Shown here one piece after another: positions 19,501-28,446 of a stretch of 64,000 bases of DNA. Position 1 is the first letter of the stretch. The number at the start of each line of letters is the position of its first letter. Origin of the DNA: a bacterium (GTDB taxonomy: Bacteria > SZUA-79 > Acidulodesulfobacterales > Acidulodesulfobacteraceae); assembly GCA_021795355.1 (NCBI GenBank), contig JAJYPL010000001.1:1-64000 (forward strand), read 5' to 3'. The notes under the pieces are model-generated. The model did no database searches, was not told where the DNA came from, and worked only from the letters and a program-made list of their open reading frames with translations. Made by a program: the position numbers and the translations under genes.

Positions 19501-20569
19501 AAAAGCAAGATTCAGGATGCTTAACGGCATTTTTTCGGCGCGGGGCATTATAAGGCTCCGAAATTTTTTGCCCTTGTATTACAGATTGGAAACTAATTTT
19601 AATTCCGCCGTTTACAGGGCGTCCGACTATTTTTACGCCGAAATGAGCGGACAATTGGGTTTTTCCGGCCGGCCGGATAATCCGGTTCTATACGGCAGAG
19701 TAAAAATTAAAAAAGCCCTGTACGATAAAAAAATAAACTTTTCGTCGTTCCTTTTAAGCTATAAAAGATACAGCGCGGTAACCCAGTCGTCCCCTGTAAG
19801 TTTAATTAATCCGAGGCTGAACGTAAAGGTCGTGTCGAAAAAGAAAATTGAGATAAGAAATAATATAATAAATACGAATTTCAGCGCCGACATGAATATT
19901 CTCGGCACTTTAGATAATCCCGTGATTATAGGAACGGCTAATGCCGAAAAAGGCGGCATATTTTTCAGGGGAACGGAGCTGAAACTTTCATACGCAAATT
20001 TAGATTTTAATAACAGGTATAAAATCAATCCGACGTTCGACGTAGCGGCAAGAACTTATATAAACCAGTATATGATAAGAATGAACGCAAGCGGTTCGAT
20101 GTTAAATTTTAACGTAAATCTTTCATCGACGCCCCCTCTTTCGGAGTTAAGCATCGTTTCGATGCTTGCGCTCGGCACTACGGCAAACTCGGTTTATGCT
20201 TCTTCGGCGGGAGGAATAGCCGCTTCTGAAGCCGCTTCGGCTATAGGCGGCGGCGTAGAACAGAGCGTAACCGGAACTATATCAAGCTATTTCGGTTTTA
20301 AAAATATGTCGGTAGCGCCGGGCTATTCTTCGATAACCCACAGCGCCGCGCCGCAGGTAACGGTTTCTAAAAATTTAACTAAGCGGCTGTCGGTTTCTTA
20401 CAGCGATATTGCGTCTTCCCAGTCGTCCCAGTCCGCTACTATTACTTATACGCTTACCCCTCATATTTCGGTTATAGGCGTGTGGGAAAATAACGAGCTT
20501 GCGCCTAATAATTCCAACGTTTACAGCGAAGTGGGCGGCAACATAGTTTTTCATTTTAGGTTTTACTAA
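16553..20569 (+). CDS. tamB: TamB-like intermembrane assembly / lipid transport protein
   Basis: A 1338-residue AsmA-clan protein. Residues 1-30 contain a single N-terminal membrane anchor, and the rest is predicted to be a long periplasmic beta-rich bridge. The C-terminal ~200 residues match the TamB (DUF490) domain, with LSIVSMLALG near residue 1205 and a final beta-strand series ending in Phe-Arg-Phe-Tyr. In known systems TamB partners TamA in inserting outer-membrane proteins and belongs to a family implicated in phospholipid transport. The length is close to E. coli TamB (about 1259). The gene overlaps the response regulator and lies 19 bases before the Omp85 gene, the conserved tamB/tamA pairing. 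Confidence 0.9.
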   Translation: MKKYDKKLKIYLAVLLFFIIAISASTVSFLESSYFAYIAKTYISSYLSKELKKTVTLKRIKFSIFSPQISIYGLKIKNLAKIKQIDIDIGHINIFRRELNIYKINIVNPDLNVLIKNNKFYNYKKIASVIKEFSVRRPNALISLSFDKIEASGGSFNFSDRDKNIFINLKKINLTVYKKPSKTPFIYKNAGVYFKYDIPYIFLKSGKLKYGGVYRSSADEIHYINGFIYYRKVRFGNKYFDVSSGGILELKKKILFPKIIKKINDTTVLKVSSLSFFSKRFNELPALKGKLQADVNVIGAAAGRLKSKAVISLKNTVFSGGDFKSGKIICTFERNGAKNKNNTIKFKKINLKIFNGTFSSKGSINLNEKEGRFKSVLKKIDVGKLIDFYDTEKIPQLKGKVNGSITTFLNFGKNFYVANIEKINLLNPVEQIKSKNRKGVNSVYRIHYGNKISINGAVLVNDKYVIVKHTGILSGTVKGTFQGKINYDKKYLNFNFQASYDKLPKIDLVDEYKSRYFNPSADGTLKGNISGTFNSIYFKFKNRFSRLFINGYTAPFTGQTDFNITGSGRVIIKKVRLKESGTGGAGTFNFNGEIYKDKVLGKELINGYFNAKNLKASHAGFFAVFNSGGNIKGELKNPLLTASGNSKKVVIYGQDVNGVNFKFSVTKKILNLYELKGLYGGAYFNAYGNLNFRGTAGSGAYGHNGIGYDNYNINIVSNGINLLYLNFKFLKKYSVKGIADADLHIGGTFNLPDISGSVAAEKVFVKDYRLGAIKAVVNSSKRKMKLHLYAMDNTIDTRAKILLKKGYPYNFITNIKLLSVNYRKTLFRLSGGIFGSGKLSNFKNSYLFSKLDYVYLKHGPFFLQNTENIKISYMDGTLGLSGFKLKGGDNYFQLRGYITPRKYHIILNDRTDLWVLGIFTNKIINSSGFVTASAVIFGPFASPEIYGFANIKRGLVEPSVYSSFTASRIFARVTFNKNMIFIKKARFRMLNGIFSARGIIRLRNFLPLYYRLETNFNSAVYRASDYFYAEMSGQLGFSGRPDNPVLYGRVKIKKALYDKKINFSSFLLSYKRYSAVTQSSPVSLINPRLNVKVVSKKKIEIRNNIINTNFSADMNILGTLDNPVIIGTANAEKGGIFFRGTELKLSYANLDFNNRYKINPTFDVAARTYINQYMIRMNASGSMLNFNVNLSSTPPLSELSIVSMLALGTTANSVYASSAGGIAASEAASAIGGGVEQSVTGTISSYFGFKNMSVAPGYSSITHSAAPQVTVSKNLTKRLSVSYSDIASSQSSQSATITYTLTPHISVIGVWENNELAPNNSNVYSEVGGNIVFHFRFY

Positions 20570-20588
20570 AATTTTTAAAATAAAAACA

Positions 20589-23396
20589 ATGAATATTGCA
20601 AGGAAAATAAGGAAAATTATAAATTATTTACTGTTATTTGCGGCGTTAAGCGCATGTTTTGCGTTAAAAGACGTTTTTGCCTTAAAAGCCGCAAATATTT
20701 ACGGCATAAACGCCGGCATATACACGGTAAAATCCATAAATTACAGGGTGCCTGCCGGCATTCCGGCAGGCAGTATAAAAAACCTTTTTTATATAAAAGC
20801 CGGAAGAAGATTTTCCATGATTTCTTTGGAAAAAACTATTAAAACGCTTTATTCATCCGGTTATTTTTCAAACATTTCGGTTTTTGCAAATATAAATAGA
20901 AAATTAAAATTAATTTATTTAAAATTTGTTTTTTTTCCTAAAATTTATATTAAAGAAATTAATATAAAAGGGCTTAAAAATACCGGAATTTCGAGCAGAC
21001 GGATAATAAAATCCATTCCGTTTAAAAAGGGCGGTTTAATTTATAAATATTATAAAACTATAAGCATAAAAAAAATAAAAAAGATTATGGACAGGGGCGG
21101 TTACCCGTCGGCAAAAGTAAGCATAAAAACGGCCGTATTAAATGAAAAGCCGAAAGCTTATGCCGTTAATATAAAAATTATTTCCGGCAGGCCGGTTATA
21201 ATTTCCAATATATTCGTAAGATTTAAATTATATTATCCCAAAAAAAAAGCCGAAGCTTTAATTAAAAAACTTATAGGCAAGCCTCTTAATTTAAAAAACA
21301 TTAGAGAATTAAGGAAAAGCATATGGGATTTATATAAAAACAAAGGCTACTTAAACGCCATAATAACAAGCCCTAAAATAACTTACATTTCTAAAAGCGA
21401 AGCCGTTATAACTTTAAATGCACATCCAGGTTATAAAATATTATTTCATTTTAAAGGAATAAAACCTTTAAGCGAAAATTTCGTTAAAACTTCCGTATTG
21501 CAAATGAAAAACGTTTTAATATTCGACGACGGCACTTTTTTAGCTTTCCAAAAAGTTTTAAAAAAATATTATATGAAACAGGGATATTTTTTTACTAAGG
21601 TTTCGTTTAAAGAAAATAAAGATAAAAAAAATAAGACGATAAACGTTTACTATTCCGTAAATAAAGGAAACAAAGTAAAAATAAGCAAAGTATATATACT
21701 CGGCTATAAGCCTTTCAGCAAAGAGGCTATAGCGCATCTTATGAGAACGCGCGCTACGTCTTTTTTTAACGGGGAATATTTCCGTAAAAACAGGCTTAAA
21801 AACGACGTTCAAAATATTAAAAACTATTACGACAACGAAGGCTATTTATCGGCCCGTATTTCTTATAAATTAAAATTTTCGCCCGATAAAAAAAGCGTGG
21901 CGGTAACCGTAAATATAGATTCGGGAATTCCTACGACCGTGAAAAAAGTTTATATTACGGGGCTTCCGGCTATTTTTAAAAGCGATGCCGCGCTTACCGG
22001 CTATTTTTTGAAAATGAAGGCAAAACCTTACCGTATAATTAAAGCCGAGAACGGAAAGGAACTGCTTTCTACTAAATTATCTGATTCAGGATACGTTTTT
22101 TCAAGAGTTAAAATGAACGTAAAGTTTTTAAAAAATAAAAAAAATGCTTATATTTACTATGAAATAAAAGCGGGACCGAGTGTCAGGATAAAACGGATTT
22201 TAATAACGGGCAACACCGTAACCAGAACCGGTTTTATCGAAAGTCTTCTGCTTTTCAAAAAAGGGCAGTTTTACGACCAGAGGAAAATATTAGAGACTCA
22301 AAATAGGCTTTATAAAAAGGGTATATTTAATTCGGTCGTCATTAAAATAGAAAATCCGGAAAATGAAGTTTCGGAAAAAACGGTAACAATTAAGGTAAAG
22401 GATGCAAAACCGCTGGATTTAAGTTTCGGCGGAGGTTACGGAACATACACGAGATATAAAGGATTCATTCAGATTGAAAACAATAATCTTTTCGGCACCG
22501 GAAAATCTCTTTCGTTAAGATTTTCCAAAAGCGCGATTTATACCAATCTTCTGTTAAACTATTACGACCCTGCAATATACGGATACAGGGGGCTGGCGTT
22601 TAACGCGAGCGGATCGGATACCGACGTAATAACGCTTAATTACACTATGCACAAAGAAGGGGCGGATTTTTCGCTTATAAGAAGGTTCGGCAGATATTTT
22701 AAAGGCTTGCTGTCGTACGGCATGTTTTACGATTTTCTTTCGGGATTAAACCCCGGCGCCGATATTACTCCACGCGACACGGGTTTCACCAGAATCGGTT
22801 CAACGTCGCTTTCGTTTATTTATAATACTAAAAATAATATATTCAATCCGACTTCCGGAAATTTAACGGATTTACGTTTTTCTTATTCTAATTTTCTGCT
22901 GGATTCCCAGATTAACTTTTTTAAAATCTATTTTCATTCGGAAGAGTATATTCCTTTCGTATATAACACGGATTTTCTTATAGGAGCAAGATTAGGATAT
23001 ATAAGGCCGCTGTCGCCTACTTCCCAGGTGCCGATAAACGAAAGGTTTTTTCTCGGCGGAAGAACGACCGTCAGAGGTTTTCCGCAGGATTCTATAGGGC
23101 TCGTCAACTTAAATCCGTACCGTTATCCTATAGGCGGCGACGTTATGGAAAATTACAATCTTCAGCTTAATATACCGGTTTATAAAAGTTTTAATTTTTT
23201 TGTTTTTCAGGACGGAGGCAACGTATTTTTAGATACTTCGGACGTAAGGCCTTTAGCGCTTTATAAATCTGCCGGAGCGGGCATAATGTATCTTTCTCCT
23301 ATAGGACCGATAAGTTTTTCATACGGCTTTATTCTGACGAGAGAACCTTACTGGCCGGCTGGAGGGGTTAATTTTACGGTGGGGACTTCCTTCTAA
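20589..23396 (+). CDS. Omp85 family outer-membrane assembly protein (TamA/BamA)
   Basis: A 935-residue Omp85 protein. Residues 1-30 form a signal-peptide-like hydrophobic start. Residues ~45-570 hold repeated POTRA-like units (my estimate is five to six) that begin with segments such as IKEINIKGLKNTG, ISKVYILGYKP and IKRILITGNTV. The C-terminal ~370 residues are the 16-strand barrel, with the lock motif VRGF (RTTVRGFPQDS) and a terminal Phe (VGTSF) that fits the beta-signal. It inserts beta-barrel proteins into the outer membrane. It is longer than E. coli TamA (577) or BamA (810). Pairing with tamB favours TamA; a BamA identity cannot be excluded. Its TAA stop shares a base with the cbiD ATG. 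Confidence 0.88.
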   Translation: MNIARKIRKIINYLLLFAALSACFALKDVFALKAANIYGINAGIYTVKSINYRVPAGIPAGSIKNLFYIKAGRRFSMISLEKTIKTLYSSGYFSNISVFANINRKLKLIYLKFVFFPKIYIKEINIKGLKNTGISSRRIIKSIPFKKGGLIYKYYKTISIKKIKKIMDRGGYPSAKVSIKTAVLNEKPKAYAVNIKIISGRPVIISNIFVRFKLYYPKKKAEALIKKLIGKPLNLKNIRELRKSIWDLYKNKGYLNAIITSPKITYISKSEAVITLNAHPGYKILFHFKGIKPLSENFVKTSVLQMKNVLIFDDGTFLAFQKVLKKYYMKQGYFFTKVSFKENKDKKNKTINVYYSVNKGNKVKISKVYILGYKPFSKEAIAHLMRTRATSFFNGEYFRKNRLKNDVQNIKNYYDNEGYLSARISYKLKFSPDKKSVAVTVNIDSGIPTTVKKVYITGLPAIFKSDAALTGYFLKMKAKPYRIIKAENGKELLSTKLSDSGYVFSRVKMNVKFLKNKKNAYIYYEIKAGPSVRIKRILITGNTVTRTGFIESLLLFKKGQFYDQRKILETQNRLYKKGIFNSVVIKIENPENEVSEKTVTIKVKDAKPLDLSFGGGYGTYTRYKGFIQIENNNLFGTGKSLSLRFSKSAIYTNLLLNYYDPAIYGYRGLAFNASGSDTDVITLNYTMHKEGADFSLIRRFGRYFKGLLSYGMFYDFLSGLNPGADITPRDTGFTRIGSTSLSFIYNTKNNIFNPTSGNLTDLRFSYSNFLLDSQINFFKIYFHSEEYIPFVYNTDFLIGARLGYIRPLSPTSQVPINERFFLGGRTTVRGFPQDSIGLVNLNPYRYPIGGDVMENYNLQLNIPVYKSFNFFVFQDGGNVFLDTSDVRPLALYKSAGAGIMYLSPIGPISFSYGFILTREPYWPAGGVNFTVGTSF

Positions 23397-24808
23397 TGGA
23401 AACGGCGGAAATATCGAATGTTATAACCGGCGGCGGATCCGTGCCGTCCGTGCCGGCGGGTTTAAGAAAAGGTTTTTCCACCGGAAGCACAAGCGCGGCG
23501 GCAGTCCGGGCGTCTATAAGATACTATTTTGAAGGCGAAAAATTTGATTACGTAGAAATAAAAATGCCGGGCGGCGAAAATGCTTCTTTAAAAGTTGCGT
23601 CTTTATCGAAATTCAAATTAAAGCCGGATGCGGAAACGGTTATTTCGAAATCGGTTTTAATAAAGGACTCCGGCGACGATTTTGCGGACATAACCGGAGG
23701 GATTGAAATTTGCGCCGATTTTACGGTTATAGATAAAAAAGATAAAAATGCCGTAAAAAATTTAAAAAAATATTATGAAAAATTCTCGGTTTATAATATA
23801 ATAAAATGTCCTTCAGCCGCAGATTCGACGATAATTTTTGCGTCGTCCAAGGGCATAGGAACGGTTAAGAGAAAAGGACTGCCGGTTAAAGCGGGTTATC
23901 CGGCGATAAATCCTGTTCCGTATAAAATGATAGAATCGGCCGCCGAAGAAGAATTAAAGTTAAATATATTAAAATTAAGGACGGGAGTAAAAGGCAGCTG
24001 CGGTTACGGCGGCTGCGGCTATGGCGGAAAAGTATTTTTTTCGGTACTTTACGTGCCGGAAGGAGAAAAAATTGCGGAACGGACTTTAAATCCGAGACTC
24101 GGCATCGAAGGGGGCATAAGCATACTCGGAACATCGGGATACGTCGTTCCGATATCTGCAAAGGCATGGCTCGAAACTATTAAGGCGTGCTTAAATTTTT
24201 TAAAAGCTAATAAAATAGACACCTGCGTTTTTACGCCGGGAAGATTCAGCGAAAAAGCGGCTTTAAAAATATTCAAGAATCTTCGCAGAGAAAGTTTTAT
24301 AGAAATAGGCGACTACGTTTCGTATTCTTTAAGGAAAGTTTGCGGAACCGGAATTAAAAATATTATATTCGCCGGACAATTCGGAAAAATAGTTAAAATT
24401 GCCCAGGGCGCAAGAAACACTAACGCTAAATACGCCGCATTGGATTTAGGTTTTCTTGCCGAAACGGCAAAAGAAGCGGTTAAAAAGCGTAACGAAAACG
24501 ACGCCGAGCGTATTTACGGACTTATAATTAACTCTAATACTTCGCGGGAAGCTTTCGGGTATATAACCTCGGACGATTTTAGTATTTATTCCGACGATAT
24601 CTTAAGCAAATTATTGAAAAAAGCCGCCGAAAAATTGCATAATATCTTAAAAAACGCAGGGAACGGCGCAGACCGCGGTTTTAAAGCCGAAACAGGAGTT
24701 AATGTTAATGTTAATTTAGATGTTTGCGTTGAAGGCGGAAATTCGGTGGATATAGAAATAGTGCTTATAGATTACGGCGGAAACGAAATAAAAAGGGAGA
24801 GATTGTAA
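23396..24808 (+). CDS. cbiD: Cobalt-precorrin-5B C1-methyltransferase
   Basis: A 470-residue CbiD. This enzyme methylates C1 of the contracted corrin ring in the anaerobic cobalamin pathway, using S-adenosylmethionine. LRKGFSTGSTSAAA and FNPRLG-like NPRLGIEGGISILGTSG are the family's signature stretches. It is about 100 residues longer than typical CbiD, partly through an inserted CGYGGCGYGG segment near residue 203 and a C-terminal extension. The cysteine/glycine insertion replaces part of a usual glycine-rich loop and is odd. It starts on the last base of the tamA stop codon and is followed 4 bases later by cbiET, so translation of the whole run is probably coupled. Confidence 0.88.
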   Translation: METAEISNVITGGGSVPSVPAGLRKGFSTGSTSAAAVRASIRYYFEGEKFDYVEIKMPGGENASLKVASLSKFKLKPDAETVISKSVLIKDSGDDFADITGGIEICADFTVIDKKDKNAVKNLKKYYEKFSVYNIIKCPSAADSTIIFASSKGIGTVKRKGLPVKAGYPAINPVPYKMIESAAEEELKLNILKLRTGVKGSCGYGGCGYGGKVFFSVLYVPEGEKIAERTLNPRLGIEGGISILGTSGYVVPISAKAWLETIKACLNFLKANKIDTCVFTPGRFSEKAALKIFKNLRRESFIEIGDYVSYSLRKVCGTGIKNIIFAGQFGKIVKIAQGARNTNAKYAALDLGFLAETAKEAVKKRNENDAERIYGLIINSNTSREAFGYITSDDFSIYSDDILSKLLKKAAEKLHNILKNAGNGADRGFKAETGVNVNVNLDVCVEGGNSVDIEIVLIDYGGNEIKRERL

Positions 24809-24812
24809 AAAT

Positions 24813-26780
24813 ATGGCAAAAACGTCCAAAAAAGTTTACATAGCGGGAGTTTCTCCATGCTATCAGGATATTTCAAGAAAACAGATTTTAGAATTATTTA
24901 CCGATAAAAAAAACAGAATAGATACCGTGTTTGCAAAAAAAGAAGACCTGCCTCTTCTTATATGGATTAGAGAACAGATATCGGCCGAAAAGAAAAGTTT
25001 GGTTTTAGAAAACAACGGAAGTATAAGCCGGTTAAACAATGCGCATATATTTTACGACGGAAAAGTAAAATTTATCGAAGATTACGTTAAAGACAATCTC
25101 GGCAAAAAAAATATTTTAATACTGGCAAACGGAGACCCCAATTTTTTCGGTATCGGCGGCGCCATTCTTAACGGATTGAAAGAAAACGAAAAAAGGTTTA
25201 TAGAAATATATCCGGCAATAAGCTATATGCAGATAGGATTTTCAAAATTAAAAATTCCCATGACGCATGCATATATATTAAGCCTGCACGGAAGGAACTT
25301 CGAAGATCTGCATCCGGTTATTAATTCCGAAAAAATAATAGGTATATATACCGATGAAATAAACACTCCGGATAAAATATACGGCGAACTTGAAGAAAAG
25401 GGTATTATAGAAAAGTTTGAATTTTATGTACTTACGGAATTATGCTCCAAAAACGAAAAAATATATAAAAGCTTTACAAAAGAGATTTTGGAAGATATAA
25501 GCGGCAAAAAAAATATCGTTATATTAAAGGAAAAAAATCAAAAAAACAAAACGGAAACGCTGAAGGCTGGAAATCGTGCGGATAATGAAAGCAGGGATAA
25601 CGATAATTATAATAATAGCGCTAATTGCGCGGAAAGGGCTGTAAACACCGAGGATACTGCTAATATTAATATAAACAGAAATATTGTATTGGGCATAGAG
25701 GACGACAGATATATACATGCTTCCGGAGAACCTACAAAAAAAGAGATAAGGGCCGTCAGCTTAGGCATGATGGAAATTAAAGAAGATTCCGTTATAATAG
25801 ACGCAGGCTGCGGAAGCGGAAGCGTCAGCATAGAAGCGGCAGGGCTTGCTTTCAGAGGCAAAGTTTATTCTATCGACAAAAATAAAATGAAAATCGAAAA
25901 TCTGAAAAGAAATATAAAAAAATTCGGAAGAAATAACATAGTGCCTATATTAGGCGAACTGCCGGACGCGCTAAAAAACCGTTTAAATTTAAAATTAAAA
26001 GGCGTTAATGCCGATTCTGTTTTTATAGGGGGCGGCGGAGCGGAAAACATAGACGGAATATTGAAAGAATCTTTAAATATACTGAAAGAAAACGGAGTAA
26101 TCGTAGTTAACGCCGTTACGGTAGAAACTTTATATTCGGTAATTAACTTTATTAAAAACACGGGGCTTAAATACGAAATGGTTTCCCTAAACGTTTCTAG
26201 GCTCAAATCTATCGGCGAAACCTCATACTTTCAGGCTTTAAACCAGATTTACGTTATTAAAATCGTTAAAAAGTTTTTAAATCAAAACGTCTTGACTAAA
26301 GCAGAGACTAAAACCGAAGCTAAAACAGAACATAAAGCAGAAACTAAAACCGGCGGAAAACCAAAACACGAATCAATTCCGTCTGCTAAAACGGAGACTA
26401 AAACAGAACATAAAACCGCACTTAAGTCCGAAGCCGAAACTGCCGGCAAAAAAAGAAATATGACCTTTAAAATAGAAAATAGAGGCGATAAAAAAAACGA
26501 AGAATTAAATTCTAAAATGCCTAAAATAAAAGTAAGGAATAAAGCCATAGGAACGGCGGATGCTAAGTCCGGCAATGACGGCGGCAATACTACGGGCAAT
26601 ACGGGCGGCGGTAAAAATTATAACCGCGGCGATAACGAAAATACCGGCGGTAATTTAGATGAATTAAGCGGATTAAATGAATCTAAAGGATTAAACGAAT
26701 TAGACGTAAATGAAGAAATGGGAGCGAAAGGTTTAAATAGCGGCATTGAAAACGGCGGGAGCGGAGAAAATGAGCGGTAA
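24813..26780 (+). CDS. cbiET: CbiE-CbiT fusion with long low-complexity tail
   Basis: A 655-residue bifunctional precorrin-6Y/cobalt-precorrin-7 C5,15-methyltransferase and C12 decarboxylase. Residues ~5-230 are the CbiE tetrapyrrole methylase (VYIAGVSPC, LANGDPNFFG, ALSYMQ-like AISYMQIGFSKL). Residues ~290-485 are CbiT, with the SAM site IDAGCGSGSVSIEA and a GGGGAE loop. A Lys/Asn/Asp-rich linker of about 50 residues joins them. From ~490 to the end the protein is disordered: first a degenerate Lys-Thr-Glu repeat, then Gly/Asn-rich sequence. The tail has no family counterpart that I know of. Its last 11 bases overlap the next gene's start. Confidence 0.85.
   Translation: MAKTSKKVYIAGVSPCYQDISRKQILELFTDKKNRIDTVFAKKEDLPLLIWIREQISAEKKSLVLENNGSISRLNNAHIFYDGKVKFIEDYVKDNLGKKNILILANGDPNFFGIGGAILNGLKENEKRFIEIYPAISYMQIGFSKLKIPMTHAYILSLHGRNFEDLHPVINSEKIIGIYTDEINTPDKIYGELEEKGIIEKFEFYVLTELCSKNEKIYKSFTKEILEDISGKKNIVILKEKNQKNKTETLKAGNRADNESRDNDNYNNSANCAERAVNTEDTANININRNIVLGIEDDRYIHASGEPTKKEIRAVSLGMMEIKEDSVIIDAGCGSGSVSIEAAGLAFRGKVYSIDKNKMKIENLKRNIKKFGRNNIVPILGELPDALKNRLNLKLKGVNADSVFIGGGGAENIDGILKESLNILKENGVIVVNAVTVETLYSVINFIKNTGLKYEMVSLNVSRLKSIGETSYFQALNQIYVIKIVKKFLNQNVLTKAETKTEAKTEHKAETKTGGKPKHESIPSAKTETKTEHKTALKSEAETAGKKRNMTFKIENRGDKKNEELNSKMPKIKVRNKAIGTADAKSGNDGGNTTGNTGGGKNYNRGDNENTGGNLDELSGLNESKGLNELDVNEEMGAKGLNSGIENGGSGENER
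26294..26420 (+). repeat. Degenerate ACTAAAAC-GAA repeat tract in the cbiET tail
   Basis: The coding tract is built from near-repeats such as ACTAAAACAGAACATAAA and encodes recurring Thr-Lys-Thr-Glu and Glu-His-Lys units (about residues 494-536). It looks like expansion by slippage or unequal recombination. Confidence 0.65.
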
Positions 26781-27576
26781 CAAAAACCGGCAAAAAACGC
26801 TGTTCGTAGTGGGAGTCGGACCGGGGGATCCGGAGCTTATTACGGTAAAAGCAATAAACGCCGTGATTAAAAGCGATTATATATTTTATCCCGACGTTTG
26901 CGGCGGGAGAAACAAAACCGCTTACGATATAGTTAAAAGTGCGGTAAAATTTGCCGGCTTGCAAGATATCGAGGAAAAAAGGCTTATTCCTTTGCGGGTA
27001 GAAATGAAGCGTTCGACGGGCAAAAATAAAGATTTATACATGGAAAACGCCTTAAAAATTTATGAAAAATTAAAAAACGAAAGCGTTTCATGCGTTTCAT
27101 ACGTTACTCTTGGAGATCCGGCTTTTTACAGCACATATTTCGGGATTCACGCCGCCTTAAAAGAAATTGAAAATAAAAATAAAAATGAAAATATTACCGT
27201 AAATATTATTAACGGGGTTTCTTCTTTTTTGTATTCTTTCGGACTGCTTGAAGAACCGTACATAGCTAAAAATGCAAGCGTTTTAATATCCGTGCCGCTT
27301 AAAAAAAGTTTAGGCGAATTAAAAGCGGAAATAAAGTTTATCGCCGATAAATCAAGGCTTTCGAGTCCGCAAATTATAGTTTTTATGAAAGCCGGAAGCT
27401 GCGTAAAAAATATTATTGAAGCGTTTGAAGATGCATCCGGCGGCGGATACGCGGAGAATAACAACGGTAAAGTAAAACTGTATTTAATAGAAAAATCGGC
27501 AGTCGTAAAAGATTTTACAAAGAAAGCCGATTTGGATTTCGATTATTTTTCAATTTTAATAGGTGTGTTTTTGTGA
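26770..27576 (+). CDS. cbiL: Precorrin-2 / cobalt-factor II C20-methyltransferase
   Basis: A 268-residue tetrapyrrole methylase from the ATG giving MSGNKN, preceded by GGGAGCGGAG; the frame is open a further 8 codons from a TTG. It methylates C20 of cobalt-sirohydrochlorin (factor II) with SAM. VVGVGPGDPELITVKA at the N-terminus, YVTLGDPAFYST and INGVSSF match CobI/CbiL. The length is normal (about 230-270). Overlap of 11 bases with cbiET and 9-base spacing to cbiF put it in the same operon. The enzyme branch (cobalt-containing or metal-free substrate) is inferred from cbiD and cbiG in the operon. Confidence 0.9.
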   Translation: MSGNKNRQKTLFVVGVGPGDPELITVKAINAVIKSDYIFYPDVCGGRNKTAYDIVKSAVKFAGLQDIEEKRLIPLRVEMKRSTGKNKDLYMENALKIYEKLKNESVSCVSYVTLGDPAFYSTYFGIHAALKEIENKNKNENITVNIINGVSSFLYSFGLLEEPYIAKNASVLISVPLKKSLGELKAEIKFIADKSRLSSPQIIVFMKAGSCVKNIIEAFEDASGGGYAENNNGKVKLYLIEKSAVVKDFTKKADLDFDYFSILIGVFL

Positions 27577-27585
27577 GGATACGGC

Positions 27586-28446
27586 ATGAATAATAATACT
27601 AAAATATACTTTGTTTCCGCAGGACCGGGCGACCCTGAACTGCTGACCGTCAAAGCCGCAAAAATATTAAAAAAATCGGATGCAGTTTTTTACGCAGGCT
27701 CTTTAATTAATCCTTTAATGCTTAAAATTATCAAAAAAGGCGCCGAATTGATAGATATTAAGAGTCTTAATTTTGAAGAAATAAAAAATAAAGTCGAAAA
27801 TATTTTAAGTTTAAGCGAAAACGAAAACGGTAACGGTAACGGTAACGGTAATGCAGGTTCCGGTTCGGCGACAGGCGGGAAGCGCGGAATAAAGGTAATT
27901 TCAATACTGCATGCGGGAGACTCGTCTATATATTCCGCAATAAACGAGCAGATGGCTTATTTAGATGAGATGGGAGCGGAATATGAAATTATACCGGGCG
28001 TTACCGCCGCTTTTGCCGCAAGCGCCGCAAATAAATCTATTCTGACCCTGCCGGACGTTTCGCAAACAGTTATATTTTGCAGAGGCGAAGGAAGGACGGG
28101 CAGGATGCCGGAAGGACAGGATATAAAAAGCCTTGCAAAGCACGGAGCCACTATGGCCATATATTTAAGTTTCGGGCTTATAAAATCCGTAACGGGCGAT
28201 CTGCTTGAATACTATAATGAAGATACGCCCTGTCTTATAGCAAAAGACGTGTCTTTAAAAAGCCAGTTTTTGATAAACTGCAAATTAAAAGACGTAGTTA
28301 AAAAAGCCGAAGAATTTTCGATAAAAAATATGGCGGTTTTGATAGTCGGAGAAGCTCTTAACGGGAAATATTTTAAAAATAACAAGTCGAAACTTTATGA
28401 CAAGAACTTTTATCACGGGTACAGGGATTCTTCTGCCGGTATATAA
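27586..28446 (+). CDS. cbiF: Cobalt-precorrin-4 C11-methyltransferase
   Basis: A 286-residue tetrapyrrole methylase. VSAGPGDPELLTVKAAK, VFYAGSLI, HAGDSSIYSA, IIPGVTAAFA and FCRGEGRTGRMP are CbiF/CobM motifs, covering the SAM and tetrapyrrole sites. It adds the C11 methyl group. A Gly-Asn repeat (residues ~82-92) encoded by four perfect AACGGT units sits between two conserved blocks and enlarges a surface loop by about 20 residues. Family members are usually about 250-260 long, which fits this extra loop. The gene overlaps cbiG by 50 bases if cbiG is read from its first ATG. Confidence 0.92.
   Translation: MNNNTKIYFVSAGPGDPELLTVKAAKILKKSDAVFYAGSLINPLMLKIIKKGAELIDIKSLNFEEIKNKVENILSLSENENGNGNGNGNAGSGSATGGKRGIKVISILHAGDSSIYSAINEQMAYLDEMGAEYEIIPGVTAAFAASAANKSILTLPDVSQTVIFCRGEGRTGRMPEGQDIKSLAKHGATMAIYLSFGLIKSVTGDLLEYYNEDTPCLIAKDVSLKSQFLINCKLKDVVKKAEEFSIKNMAVLIVGEALNGKYFKNNKSKLYDKNFYHGYRDSSAGI
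27826..27849 (+). repeat. AACGGT hexanucleotide microsatellite in cbiF
   Basis: Four perfect tandem units followed by a partial unit. Unit length is a multiple of three, so changes in copy number would alter a Gly-Asn loop without breaking the frame. Confidence 0.85.
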
